64,000 nucleotides of DNA from Brevundimonas bullata (GCF_003350205.1 NZ_QLLC01000018.1:1-64000); one strand, 5' to 3'; counted from the first letter of the stretch, positions 8,555-17,944 are shown. The notes: a model not told the origin generated them from the letters alone. Numbers and translations: made by a program.

Positions 8555-9643
8555 ATGCGGACGCGGACCATCCGCGCCTGGTCCTGGGTGCACAAGTGGT
8601 CGAGCCTGATCTCGACCGTCTTCCTGCTGATGCTCTGCATCACAGGCCTGCCGCTGGTGTTCACGCACGAGATCGAGGAGGTCCTGTTGCATCAGCAGTG
8701 GGAACCAGCACGCTCAGACGGTTCGAAACTGAACCTGGATCAGGTGCTCGAGGTCGCCCTGTCGCGCCATCCCGGCGACGTCGCGGCCTTCATGAGTTTT
8801 GATGAGGAGCGCCCGGTCGTGAACGTGACGAGCGTCGATCCGAAGGGACCTGCCGGCGTCTACAACTTCCAGCCCATAGACCAGACCAGCGGCGAGGCCG
8901 CCCCGCCTGTCGCCGGCCACCCGGTAATGGAGTTCCTGCTCCAATTGCACACCCACATGTTCCTCGGCCTGCCCGGCATGCTGTTCCTAGGCGCCATGGG
9001 TCTGTTCCTCATTGCGGCCCTAGTGTCGGGCGTCGTGCTCTACGCCCCTTTCATGCGTCGCCTGCCCTTCGGCACGGTTCGGGCATCCAAGGCGGCGCGT
9101 ACACGCTGGCTGGATTATCACAACCTTCTAGGCGCGGTGACGCTAGCCTGGGTTCTCGTCGTTGGCGTGACGGGCGTGGTCAACACTCTGGCGACGCCCA
9201 TCATCGCTTTCTGGAAGGACACGGCGCTGAAGGAACTGACTGCCGCCTACGACGCCCCTGTCGCGGCAGGTGAACGCGCCTCGCTCGATGCAGCAGTGAA
9301 GCGCGCCCAGGCCGCTCTGCCCGGCATGAGGTTGCAGTTCGTGGCTTTCCCCGGTTCTGACTATTCGACGGATCACCACTATGCCGTCTTCTTCCACGGC
9401 GACACGCCGCTGACGATGCACATGACGACGCCAGCGCTGATCGACGCGCGGACTGGCGACCTAGCGGCGGTGGCGCCCATGCCTTGGTACGTGAAGACCC
9501 TGTCGCTGTCCCAGCCGCTCCATTTCGGCGACTATGGCGGGCTGGGTCTGAAAATCCTGTGGGCGCTGCTGGACATCGCCATGATCGTCATCCTGATCTC
9601 AGGCCTTTACCTCTGGCTCGCCAAGCGGAAGAAGACGTCATGA
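8555..9643 (+). CDS. PepSY-associated TM helix protein (putative siderophore-iron reductase)
   Basis: A 362-residue inner-membrane protein with an N-terminal helix after WSWVHKWSS (~residues 8-16), a pair of helices around residues 130-170, a further one near 200, and a last one before the basic C-terminus (LWLAKRKKTS). The arrangement and the W-H-x-W start match the PepSY_TM family. Its members sit next to TonB receptors and are thought to reduce or release iron from siderophores in the periplasm. It is co-transcribed with the receptor (gap 5 bases) and overlaps the next gene by ATGA. Confidence 0.87.
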   Translation: MRTRTIRAWSWVHKWSSLISTVFLLMLCITGLPLVFTHEIEEVLLHQQWEPARSDGSKLNLDQVLEVALSRHPGDVAAFMSFDEERPVVNVTSVDPKGPAGVYNFQPIDQTSGEAAPPVAGHPVMEFLLQLHTHMFLGLPGMLFLGAMGLFLIAALVSGVVLYAPFMRRLPFGTVRASKAARTRWLDYHNLLGAVTLAWVLVVGVTGVVNTLATPIIAFWKDTALKELTAAYDAPVAAGERASLDAAVKRAQAALPGMRLQFVAFPGSDYSTDHHYAVFFHGDTPLTMHMTTPALIDARTGDLAAVAPMPWYVKTLSLSQPLHFGDYGGLGLKILWALLDIAMIVILISGLYLWLAKRKKTS

Positions 9644-9822
9644 GCCGCAAGGACCTGGGCTTCCGGGCCATATTCGACGCGCCGATCATCCTCTTCGCAC
9701 TCAGCCTGACCGGGCTGATCGGCGCTCTGTTGGAGGATGGTCTGTGGGACGGCCTCGGCGCCGCCCTCCTGGGAACGCCCCTCCTCGTCCTGGCGTGGGC
9801 TTTGATCCGTCGAAGACGGTAG
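9640..9822 (+). CDS. Small membrane protein, third gene of the siderophore operon
   Basis: This 60-residue protein has two predicted transmembrane stretches (APIILFALSLTGLIGALL and a second near residues 38-55) and a basic C-terminal tail RRRR. Its ATG overlaps the stop codon of the PepSY gene, so translation is probably coupled. Short proteins of this kind are common after PepSY genes in siderophore operons; the role is unknown. Confidence 0.75.
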   Translation: MSRKDLGFRAIFDAPIILFALSLTGLIGALLEDGLWDGLGAALLGTPLLVLAWALIRRRR

Positions 9823-10085
9823 AAGCCTGTCCGGTCTGCGTGGCCCGATACCAACTAAACCGTCGTCGCCGTTGCCTAACGGTCTCCTTATTCGTCCAGT
9901 CTGCGCCAAAAGCGGTCATCTGGGCAAGGCCGAAAACACGACATTCCGGATCACACACATAGCTCAAACCCGCCGGCGGTCGTCCTCAGTCGGCGGACGC
10001 CATGAGCGGATCTTCGACCTCTGGCGTCACGATATCTTCAGCCTCCCCTAGACAGGTTCGCCCAGACCCTCGGCTGAACTGACAA

Positions 10086-12563
10086 CTACCGCTGCGGCAG
10101 GGCCCAGGCGATCACATGATCTCCCGCCGGGGTCTCCATGAAATGATGCCCGCCCGCCATTAGCACCAGGTACTGCCGCCCGTCCTGCTCATAGACCATG
10201 GGTCCGGCCTGACCGCCGGCCGGCAAGACGTCGGACCAGACCGTCTCGCCGGTCTCGATGTCGATGGCCCGGATCAGGTCGTCGGTCGTAGCGGCGATGA
10301 AGATCAGCCCGCCGGCGGTGACAACCGACCCGCCGTTGTTGGGGGTGCCGATGTCGAGCGGCAACATCGACGGGATGCCGAACGGGCCGTTCTTGCGCGC
10401 CGTGCCTAGGGGCCGATCCCAGACAGTCTGGCCGGTACGAATGTCGATGGCCCGGATGCCGCCGTAGGGGGGCTGTTTACACAGCATGCCGGTCGAGCCC
10501 ATGCGCCAGCCGGCGTTGACGTCGATGGCGTAGGGCACCCCCATCTGGGGATCGCCTGCGCCCTCGGCGCCTTCCGGGACGCCGCCGCGGGACTCCGGCG
10601 TTTGTTCCTCCAGCCGTGGGTCGCCATGCGGGAACCAGCCCTTTTTATCGGCTTCTGCGCGCGGGACCAAGCGATTGAAGTTAGGCATATCGTTGTAGTT
10701 GGCGATGATCCAGCCCCGCTGCGGATCGACCGCAATCCCGCCCCAGTCCGACCCGCCATTGTAGCCGGGATACTGGATCCAGCGCCGGTCGCTGGTCGGC
10801 GCCGTGTAGATGCCGTCATAGGCGGCCTGGCGAAATCCGATGCGGCAGATCATCTGGTCGATCGGCGACATCCCCCACATGTCGCGCTCGGTGAGGTCGC
10901 GCTTCGCCAGGGTATGGAAGCGCGAGAACGGCTGGGTCGGGGCGCGCTCTTGCGGCTCCACCCCGCCCACGGGCGCGGGACGATCCTCGACAGCCGTCAG
11001 GGGCCGACCGGTGCGACGATCCAGAATATAGAGGTCGCCCTGTTTGCTGGGCAGGACCAGGGCCGGAACGACACCGGCAGGGGTCCGATAGTCGATCAGA
11101 GTCGCCTGGGAGCCGAGATCGTAGTCCCAGACGTCCTTGCGCACCGTCTGGAACGACCAGGCCGGGCGGCCGGTGTTGACGTCCAGCGCCACCAGGGACG
11201 TCGAATATCGATTCTCGGCTTCCGACCGGTCGCCGCTGTAATAGTCGGCGGCTGAGTTGCCCATGGGCAGATAGACCAGCCCGAGCTGTTCGTCGCCCGA
11301 GGCGGTCGTCCACATATTGGGGGTGCCGCGCGTGTACTGGTCGCCCGCGTCCGGCCGGCCGGTCAGGTCGGGCCGGGTCATGTCCCAGGCCCAGCGCAGC
11401 TCGCCCGTGATCGCATCGAAGCCCTGGATCACGCCCGACGGCGCCGACCGGTACTGGCCGTCCAGCACCTGGTGGCCGGTGACGATTACGCCCTGGACGA
11501 TGGTGGGCGCCGAGGTGATCGAGACCATGCCGGGGATCACGTCGCCCATGCCGATCTTGATGTCGACCGCGCCATTGGTCCCGAACCCGGCGCAGGGGCG
11601 GCCGGTCCGGGCGTCTACGGCGATCAGCCGGCCGTCCAGCGTGCCTTCGATGATGCGGGTGGCGCAGGGGGCTGCGGCGGCGGGAGCTGCCGGCGTGGTC
11701 GGCGGCGGAGCGCCGGGCGCACCCGCCGCCGGGGCGGACGCCCCTGCGTCGTGATAGGCCACGCCGCGACAGGCGGCGGTGTACGGAATCCAGTCGTCCG
11801 AAACCTCGGGATCATAGCGCCAGCGCTGGCGGCCGGTGCGGGCGTCCAGGGCGATCAGAATGTTCCGCGCGGTGCACAGATAAACCGTGTCGCCGATTTT
11901 CAGGGGCGTGGTCTCCGCGCCCCATTTTTCTTCCGGGGTATCGCCAGTGCGGAAGGTCCAGGCTCGCTCTAGCTGGCCGACGTTGTCAGGGGTGATCTGG
12001 GTCAGCGGCGAATAGCGCCGCGACGCCTCGGTTCCGCCATAGGTCGGCCAGTCCGCGCCGGCGGCGCGCAGCGAGGGATCGGCCATGGCGGCGAGCGCGG
12101 CGGCCGCAACGTCGGCTGGCGACACGGGCCGGTTGGCCTGAGCGATGACCACGCCGGAAATCAGGGCCCCGACGACAAACACCGCCGCTCCCGTCAAGGC
12201 CAGCCGTCCGCCTCGGCGGGTGTCCAGCACCGGCAGTGCGGCGATCACCAGCACCAGCAGAACGGCCGGGGCGACCACCCGGGGCACCAGGGCCCAGCCG
12301 TTCAGCCCGACCTCCCACACGGCCCAGAGCACGGTCAGCACGAACACGCCGGCGTAGATCAAGGCCCCGGCCAGACGGAGCCGCCACAGCATCACGCCCG
12401 AGGCGATCAGCCCCAGACCGGCGAGCAGGTAATAGGCAGACCCGCCCAATGACAGCAGCCATGCGCCGCCAACCACCAGCACCAGACCGATGATTACAAG
12501 CACAGCGGTCAAGGCACGCACCGCGATGCCGCTGAGGCCCGCTCGCCTGTCTGTTCGCGCCAT
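10086..12563 (-). CDS. gcd: Membrane-bound PQQ-dependent glucose/quinate/shikimate-type dehydrogenase
   Basis: An 825-residue enzyme with about five N-terminal transmembrane helices (~residues 10-150) and a periplasmic eight-bladed PQQ propeller. Typical motifs are YGGTEASRRYSPLTQI, PYTAACRGVAYH and the repeated blade signature DARTGRxxW / DIETGETVW. Such enzymes oxidise aldose sugars at the outer face of the inner membrane and pass electrons to ubiquinone. An unusual Ala/Pro/Gly-rich insertion of about 25 residues lies just before CATRIIEGTLDG. No PQQ biosynthesis gene is in the window. The frame runs on upstream to 12830, but signal-like helices and GGGG spacing favour the ATG at 12563. Confidence 0.93.
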   Translation of the reverse strand: MARTDRRAGLSGIAVRALTAVLVIIGLVLVVGGAWLLSLGGSAYYLLAGLGLIASGVMLWRLRLAGALIYAGVFVLTVLWAVWEVGLNGWALVPRVVAPAVLLVLVIAALPVLDTRRGGRLALTGAAVFVVGALISGVVIAQANRPVSPADVAAAALAAMADPSLRAAGADWPTYGGTEASRRYSPLTQITPDNVGQLERAWTFRTGDTPEEKWGAETTPLKIGDTVYLCTARNILIALDARTGRQRWRYDPEVSDDWIPYTAACRGVAYHDAGASAPAAGAPGAPPPTTPAAPAAAAPCATRIIEGTLDGRLIAVDARTGRPCAGFGTNGAVDIKIGMGDVIPGMVSITSAPTIVQGVIVTGHQVLDGQYRSAPSGVIQGFDAITGELRWAWDMTRPDLTGRPDAGDQYTRGTPNMWTTASGDEQLGLVYLPMGNSAADYYSGDRSEAENRYSTSLVALDVNTGRPAWSFQTVRKDVWDYDLGSQATLIDYRTPAGVVPALVLPSKQGDLYILDRRTGRPLTAVEDRPAPVGGVEPQERAPTQPFSRFHTLAKRDLTERDMWGMSPIDQMICRIGFRQAAYDGIYTAPTSDRRWIQYPGYNGGSDWGGIAVDPQRGWIIANYNDMPNFNRLVPRAEADKKGWFPHGDPRLEEQTPESRGGVPEGAEGAGDPQMGVPYAIDVNAGWRMGSTGMLCKQPPYGGIRAIDIRTGQTVWDRPLGTARKNGPFGIPSMLPLDIGTPNNGGSVVTAGGLIFIAATTDDLIRAIDIETGETVWSDVLPAGGQAGPMVYEQDGRQYLVLMAGGHHFMETPAGDHVIAWALPQR

Positions 12564-12598
12564 GTGCATACCCCGAGGCTGAATATCCGCACTTTGTG

Positions 12599-12623
12599 AA
12601 CCGCGACTGCGCGGAGTGGTTCC
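12599..12623 (-). promoter_or_regulatory. EcfG-like promoter variant before gcd (GGAAC-N16-GGTT)
   Basis: On the minus strand GGAAC (12623-12619) is followed after 16 bases by GGTT (12602-12599), one base off the general-stress consensus CGTT. The -10 ends 35 bases before the gcd ATG. This is one mismatch in GC-rich DNA, so treat it as tentative. Confidence 0.3.
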
Positions 12624-13150
12624 CCTCGGCCGGTATGCGCGGCTTACACGTAGCTGAGCGCAGACGCGCTCGACGCCGCAGGCATCGAAGTGCCATTTCC
12701 CCAGACGGATGTGCGCCTTCGGAGCTTGTTCGACCGCGAAGGCGAAGACGCGATTGAAGCTCTCGATCTGGCAAACCGAAGAGAGCTCCGCGTCGGCCGC
12801 GATCCGCACGTTGAAGAGCCCCGTACGCACCCATCCTCAACCAATGACGCAGCGAGTGAGATCCTTGCGCCGCCAATAGACCCGGTGGACCAGGAAGGTT
12901 GAGGCTATTTCCCATTTCCGAGCTATCCGCTTTTTCGGACCTAACGGGCTCGAAAAGACTGTCATTATTGAACGCTTCGCCTGACGAAGGATTCGACGCG
13001 CGGGCAGGCCGAGAGGTCGGCTTCGCGCCAGGAGCTGACATTGGCCCATATGTGCAAAGCGGACTTCCGGTCCGACTGCTCCCCGTTAGAAGCAATGGAC
13101 AGGATTAGATTCTCACCCTCTCGGATTTCTTCTCGTTTTCGGGGCCTGTC

Positions 13151-13179
13151 ATGTAGGGGGATTATGGAACTGAAGTGTC
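13151..13179 (+). promoter_or_regulatory. ECF-type promoter of the sigma/FecR operon
   Basis: ATGTAGGGGG at 13151-13160 and TGTC at 13176-13179 are separated by 15 bases. The same two elements with the same spacing recur at 14779-14807 before the receptor gene. It lies 47 bases before the sigma start. A repeated bipartite element before both transcription units is what an autoregulated ECF sigma factor would need. Confidence 0.65.
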
Positions 13180-13226
13180 TGAGGAATCGCCCTGGGTGCA
13201 GCCCGGCGTAGCGGAATGGAACGTGC

Positions 13227-13802
13227 ATGGTTGGGGACGGGGAGTTGAAAGCGTGGTTCTTCAGGGAGGTGTTTCCTCTCGAAGCCGCCCTGACTCGCTA
13301 TATCCGTCGCAACTGGCGCAACGAGAATGACGTGGCCGACTTGAGGCAGGACATCTACGCCAAGGTCTACACAGCGGCGCAGCGGCAGCTGCCGCTGAAC
13401 GCCCGCGCCTTCCTGTTCACCACGGCCCGGAACCATCTCATCAATACCGCCAAGCGCGCCAAGATCGTGTCCTTTGATCTGGTGGCCGATTTGGAGGCGT
13501 CCTTCCCCGAGGCGGCCTCGGCTGACCTCGACAGACAGTTGACCGCGCGAGACGAGCTGAGGCGAGTTCAGGCGGGTCTAGAGCGGCTGCCGACGCGTTG
13601 CCGCCAGGTGATGACCTTGCGTCGCGTCGAAGGTCTCTCCACCAAGGAGGTGGCGGCTCATCTCAACATCAGCGTCAGCACCGTCGAGCAGCAGGTGGTT
13701 CACGGTCTCCGGGCGCTCACCGACTACATGATGGGCGGTCAGGGACGGATCAGGCGATCTCCGTCCAAGACGCCCGCCGCCAAAAGCGAGTCTCAATCAT
13801 GA
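13227..13802 (+). CDS. ECF (FecI-type) RNA polymerase sigma factor
   Basis: A 191-residue sigma factor with region 2 in the first ~80 residues (LTRYIRRNWRNENDVADLRQD and ARAFLFTTARNHLINTAKRA) and region 4 at ~120-175 (ELRRVQAGLERLPTRCRQVM, then LSTKEVAAHLNISVSTVEQQ). It matches FecI-like factors of cell-surface signalling systems, which are activated when an occupied TonB receptor signals through FecR. The fecR ATG overlaps its stop as ATGA. The likely targets are its own promoter and the receptor promoter, which share the ATGTAGGGGG-N15-TGTC element. Confidence 0.94.
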   Translation: MVGDGELKAWFFREVFPLEAALTRYIRRNWRNENDVADLRQDIYAKVYTAAQRQLPLNARAFLFTTARNHLINTAKRAKIVSFDLVADLEASFPEAASADLDRQLTARDELRRVQAGLERLPTRCRQVMTLRRVEGLSTKEVAAHLNISVSTVEQQVVHGLRALTDYMMGGQGRIRRSPSKTPAAKSESQS

Positions 13803-14776
13803 GCGCCCGCAACGCAATTGAAGAGACAGCCGCCTATTGGCTGGTGCGCCAGGGCGACGGGCTTTCAGGCGAGGAGCAGGCTCAACTCGACGCCTGGTTG
13901 AACGCCGCCGCCGAACATAAAACCGCTTTCTGGCGCCTCGAGTACAGCTGGGAGAAGGCTGGACGCCTGAGTGCTCTACGTGGGCCCGACACCCTGGTCG
14001 AAGCCATGGTCGAAGCCATGGCCGAAACCACGCCTTCCGCCTCGCCGCGTAGGGGTCAGCTCCGTTGGGCCGTGGGTCTGGCGGCTACACTGGCCCTGGC
14101 GGTGCTGACATCGACCGCCCTCCTCTGGCCCCGGCCAGCGCACTATGCGACCGACACCGGAGAGCGGCGCCTCGTGGCCTTGTCTGACGGGTCGCGTGTC
14201 GAGTTGAACACGGAAACCCGCCTGCGCGCCTCCATGTCGCCGGACAGCCGAGAAGCCTGGCTGGACGAGGGCGAGGCCTATTTCGAGGTCGCCCACGACG
14301 CATCGCGCCCCTTCACTGTTCACATGGGCGATCGCACCGTGCGCGTTCTGGGCACGCGGTTCAGCGTGCGACGCGAAGGCGAAAAGGTGCAGGTTCTCGT
14401 CGCCGAGGGACGCGTCCGCCTCAGCGGCCCTAAAAGCGGTCCCGCCGCCAAACCCGTCCTGCTGGTGCGCGGCGATGTCGCGACCGGCATGGGGGCTTCC
14501 GTCCTGCAAAGCCGGACATCAGACCAGCGCGTGGATGACCAGTTGGCCTGGCGTCGCGGCCTTCTGGTGTTCGACCAGATCACCCTCTCGGACGCCGCCG
14601 CCGAGTTTAACCGCTACAACCAGACCCAGCTGAAAGTGCTCGACCCTCAGACCGCCGCCATCCGCATCGGCGGCAGCTTCGAAGCCACGAACGTAGAGGC
14701 ATTCGTCCGCCTGTTGCAGAGCGCCTACGGCCTGGAAATCGACCACGACGACGGAATTGTAAAAATATCCGAATAG
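13799..14776 (+). CDS. FecR-family anti-sigma/signal transducer
   Basis: A 325-residue protein with the N-terminal DUF4880 segment (AAYWLVRQGDGLSGEEQAQL; DAWLNAAAEHKTAFWRLE). One transmembrane helix lies near residues 85-105 (VGLAATLALAVLTSTALLW), followed by the periplasmic FecR domain with EAYFEVAHDASRPFTVHMGD and VRVLGTRFSVR. A C-terminal STN-binding region (ITLSDAAAEFNRYN) follows. It holds the sigma factor at the membrane and relays the receptor signal. Translation is coupled to the sigma gene by a 4-base overlap. The second promoter element starts 3 bases after its stop. Confidence 0.94.
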   Translation: MSARNAIEETAAYWLVRQGDGLSGEEQAQLDAWLNAAAEHKTAFWRLEYSWEKAGRLSALRGPDTLVEAMVEAMAETTPSASPRRGQLRWAVGLAATLALAVLTSTALLWPRPAHYATDTGERRLVALSDGSRVELNTETRLRASMSPDSREAWLDEGEAYFEVAHDASRPFTVHMGDRTVRVLGTRFSVRREGEKVQVLVAEGRVRLSGPKSGPAAKPVLLVRGDVATGMGASVLQSRTSDQRVDDQLAWRRGLLVFDQITLSDAAAEFNRYNQTQLKVLDPQTAAIRIGGSFEATNVEAFVRLLQSAYGLEIDHDDGIVKISE

Positions 14777-14778
14777 GG

Positions 14779-14807
14779 ATGTAGGGGGTTTCCGCCTTCG
14801 TCTTGTC
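14779..14807 (+). promoter_or_regulatory. ECF-type promoter of the STN receptor gene
   Basis: ATGTAGGGGG (14779-14788), 15 bases, then TGTC (14804-14807). This is identical in both elements and spacing to the site before the sigma gene. It begins 3 bases after the fecR stop and ends 41 bases before the receptor ATG, a standard promoter distance. Confidence 0.65.
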
Positions 14808-14848
14808 ACAATCCCAGAGCCGTCCAATCCGGACGACAAGGGGGTTCT

Positions 14849-17800
14849 ATGACTAAGGTTTCGTTCTTGCGGCATATGCTGACCGGCAGTGCCTGCGCTT
14901 TGATCCTGGCGGGAGCAGCAGCGGCGCAGACCCGCAATTTCGACGTTCCGTCGGGAGAGCTGAAAAACGCCCTGGACGCCTATGCGCGTCAGGCCGGCGT
15001 TCAGCTCGTCTACAAGACCGAAGACGTGCGCGGGGTCAGAACGCGCGGCGTTCAGGACGCCGTTGATGCGGAAACCGCCCTTCGTCGTCTGCTGGAAGGC
15101 ACAGGCCTGACCGTTCAGCGCGACAGTTCCGGCGCCCTGGCCATCGTGCGCCAGGCAGTCCAGAAAACGGCCTGGAACGATGATCAGGCGTCGACGGTGG
15201 AAGAAGTCGTCGTCACCGGCTCGCGCCTGAAGAACGTCTTCGACGCCGCCACGCCAGTCGTCAGCATGGAACGCGAAGCCCTGCTCGAGGGCGGCTACAT
15301 GGACCTGGCCGAAGCCCTGACGGACATTCCCGGGGTTGAGGAAGGCAGTTCTCTCGCCAACAATCAGAGCGCGACCCAGGCCAACGGCCTGTCGACCATC
15401 AGCCTGCGCAATCTGGGCGAGAACCGCACCCTGACGCTGATCGACGGCCATCGCACCGTCTCCAACGCAGGCAACCGCAACGCCGTCAGCCTCAGCTCCA
15501 TCCCCGAGTTCTTCATCGACCGCGTTGAAGTGACGACCGGCGGCGGCTCGGCCGTCTATGGCTCCGACGCCATCGCCGGGGTGGTCAACATCATCACCGA
15601 GCGCAACCTGGACGGCTTGCGCGCCCGCATCGTCGGCGGCACGACCCACGACGGCGGCGGCGACTCGATCGAATACTCGGTCGGCGCCGGCGGCCGGTTT
15701 CTGGACGATCGCCTCTATGTCATGGCCGGCGCGACCTACGACCGTCAGTTCAAGCTGAAGGCGACGGATCGCGATCGCGCCCTGCAATCCATTTTGTACG
15801 TGCCAGCCAGCAACACGGTCACCACGCCGGATCGCTCGACCTACATCTCTGGCGGACGCTTCATCAGCGGCCGTTGGTTCTATGATGACAGCGGCCTGCG
15901 CCCCAACATGGTCACCGCCGTCGACGGCTATGAAGACCGTCCCGATGGCACGCTGATCACGCCGCGTGACAACCTGAACGGCGCCGCCAAATTCGACTAT
16001 GCTGTGAGCGACAACCTCAAATTCTGGGGCCAGCTCCTCTATTCCAACGTCGTGACGGATTCGACGCGGGCTCCCACGACCTTCAGCAACACGACCACTT
16101 TCGGCGTCAACGACGAGTTCACGATCGGGCGCATGTCGCGCACCCTGAACCCGTTCGCCCCCGCCGAGATCAAGGCGGCGGCCTCCAGCTCCGGCATCGA
16201 CTTCCGTCGTCGTGTGACCGAGGTCGGCCCCAATCTGATCCACAATGAGCGCGAGACCATCCGCAGCTGGGTCGGCATCGAAGGCAGCCTGCCCAAAGAC
16301 TGGGACTGGAAGCTGACCTACGGCTACGGCAAGTTCTCCGGCGAACAGATCCGCGGCAACACGCTGAACCTGCAGCGCGTCAAGTGGGCCCTTGATTCCG
16401 AGCGGGTCAACGGCGTGGTGCAGTGCCGCGACGCCGCCGCGCGCGCCGACGGCTGTGTGCCGTTGAACCTCTTCGGGGTGGGGTCGATCACGCCCGAGAT
16501 GGCGAACTATATCCGCGCCAACACCTACTATCGTCCGACCAATCGTCAGGACACGATCGAGGGCTATGTCTCGGGTTCCTTGTTCGAGCTGCCCGCAGGG
16601 CCGATCGAAGCCGCCTTCGGCTTCGAAAGCCGCCGCGACCACACCCAGACGCGCACCGATCCGCTGATCCAAAGCGGCGTGGCCAGCTCCTCCTTCCTCC
16701 CGGAATACGAGGGGACCATCAAGGCCAACGAGGTCTTCGCCGAAGCCTCCGTGCCCCTGCTGGCCGACCTGCCGTTCGCCCATCGTCTGACGTTCAACGG
16801 CGCCGTACGGGTCGCGGACTACAATCTCGACGCTGTCGGCACGACGGTCAGCTATCGCGCCGGCCTGCAATGGTCGCCGATCTCGGACCTGCGCATCCGC
16901 ACCGAGTACGCCCGCGCCCAGCGTGCGCCTGACACCAGCGAACTGTTCTCGCCGCCGCGCGATGACGCCGACAACGTCGTCGACGTCTGTAGCGGCGTGA
17001 CGGCCAATACCGCCGGCATCGTCGCCCAGAACTGCCGCGCCGACAGCCGCATCGCCGCCGCCATCGCCGCCGCGTCCGACGGTACGTTCCGCCAGCTGAC
17101 CACCCAGATCAAGGCGCCGAACGCCGGCAACCCGGACCTGTTCGAGGAAACGGCGGACACCTGGACCCTCGGTCTGGTCTATCGTCCCAGCCGTGCGCCG
17201 GGCCTGGAACTCAGCGTCGACTACTATGACATCAAGATCACTGACGTAATCTCGTCGCTGAGCAACTCGGCCCTGCTGCTGGGCTGCTACTCCGACGCAA
17301 ACGGCGCCGACAACGTCTTCTGCGACACCATCACCCGCGACGAAAACGGGCAGTTGGTGCGCATTCTGAACCAGGAGCAGAACCTCAACGAAACCCGCGC
17401 CCGCGGTGTGGACTTGGCCGCATCGTACCGCTTCGACCTGGAGCACTTGAACGTGCCCGGCAAGTTCCGCGCCAGCATGAACTACAGCCGCCGCCTGGAG
17501 TTGAGCACCGAATACGACAGCATCGACAAGGTCGAACTGGTCGACTCGGTCGGCGAGGTGGGCACAGCCAAGAACGAGGCCCGTTACGGCCTGTCCTGGT
17601 ATGATGATGTCTGGAGCGTGCGCTGGTCGTCGCGCTTCATCGGCGAGGTGGTCGACAGCCTGGAACGCAAACAGCAGGCCGTCGCCGCCGGTTGGTCCGA
17701 CCCGCTGTTCCTCAATGTCGACGCCTACTGGCGCCACGATCTGAGCGTCAGCTTCAAGCCTGACCGCAGCAACCCGCAGTTGAAGGTGTTCGGCACCGTC

Positions 17801-17929
17801 AAGAACATCTTCAACAACTACGGCCCCTTCCTGCCGGACGGCACCGACAGCGGCAACGCCTACAACTACAGCTCGGCCTACGGCATCACCGGCCGCGCCT
17901 TCACCCTGGGCGTCCAGGTCGAGTTCTAA
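14849..17929 (+). CDS. TonB-dependent transducer receptor with N-terminal STN signalling domain
   Basis: A 1026-residue outer-membrane receptor. After a signal peptide (cleavage near AAAQT) comes the STN domain (~30-105; FDVPSGELKNALDAYARQAG, LLEGTGLTVQRDS). This domain contacts FecR in the periplasm and marks a signalling receptor. The TonB box and plug follow (EEVVVTGSRLKN; LTLIDGHRTVSNAGNRNAV; GSAVYGSDAIAGVVNI), then the barrel ending in VEF. The RLKN form and large barrel are typical of Caulobacterales and Xanthomonas receptors for organic ligands rather than classic siderophores. A phosphatase gene follows 90 bases downstream, suggesting a phosphorylated ligand. Confidence 0.94.
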   Translation: MTKVSFLRHMLTGSACALILAGAAAAQTRNFDVPSGELKNALDAYARQAGVQLVYKTEDVRGVRTRGVQDAVDAETALRRLLEGTGLTVQRDSSGALAIVRQAVQKTAWNDDQASTVEEVVVTGSRLKNVFDAATPVVSMEREALLEGGYMDLAEALTDIPGVEEGSSLANNQSATQANGLSTISLRNLGENRTLTLIDGHRTVSNAGNRNAVSLSSIPEFFIDRVEVTTGGGSAVYGSDAIAGVVNIITERNLDGLRARIVGGTTHDGGGDSIEYSVGAGGRFLDDRLYVMAGATYDRQFKLKATDRDRALQSILYVPASNTVTTPDRSTYISGGRFISGRWFYDDSGLRPNMVTAVDGYEDRPDGTLITPRDNLNGAAKFDYAVSDNLKFWGQLLYSNVVTDSTRAPTTFSNTTTFGVNDEFTIGRMSRTLNPFAPAEIKAAASSSGIDFRRRVTEVGPNLIHNERETIRSWVGIEGSLPKDWDWKLTYGYGKFSGEQIRGNTLNLQRVKWALDSERVNGVVQCRDAAARADGCVPLNLFGVGSITPEMANYIRANTYYRPTNRQDTIEGYVSGSLFELPAGPIEAAFGFESRRDHTQTRTDPLIQSGVASSSFLPEYEGTIKANEVFAEASVPLLADLPFAHRLTFNGAVRVADYNLDAVGTTVSYRAGLQWSPISDLRIRTEYARAQRAPDTSELFSPPRDDADNVVDVCSGVTANTAGIVAQNCRADSRIAAAIAAASDGTFRQLTTQIKAPNAGNPDLFEETADTWTLGLVYRPSRAPGLELSVDYYDIKITDVISSLSNSALLLGCYSDANGADNVFCDTITRDENGQLVRILNQEQNLNETRARGVDLAASYRFDLEHLNVPGKFRASMNYSRRLELSTEYDSIDKVELVDSVGEVGTAKNEARYGLSWYDDVWSVRWSSRFIGEVVDSLERKQQAVAAGWSDPLFLNVDAYWRHDLSVSFKPDRSNPQLKVFGTVKNIFNNYGPFLPDGTDSGNAYNYSSAYGITGRAFTLGVQVEF

Positions 17930-17944
17930 GACGCTCCAAAGGAC

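Larger units (their letters stand above)
12564..13226. other. Intergenic region between gcd and the ECF sigma gene
   Basis: About 660 bases separate the divergent gcd and sigma-factor genes. Open frames occur on both strands, but none has a recognisable product or convincing start. It holds the putative gcd promoter (12599-12623) and the ECF-type promoter signature (13151-13179). I see no RNA gene. Confidence 0.5.

Noticed and set aside
12564-12830. N-terminal extension of the PQQ dehydrogenase by 89 residues
   Set aside because: The extension has no signal or membrane character and would place the first helix far from the N-terminus. It would also cover the candidate promoter.
14519-17737. 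A very long minus-strand open frame (over 1000 codons) opposite the STN receptor gene
   Set aside because: Composition is an antisense image of a GC-rich gene. There is no domain, and the plus-strand receptor explains the region fully.
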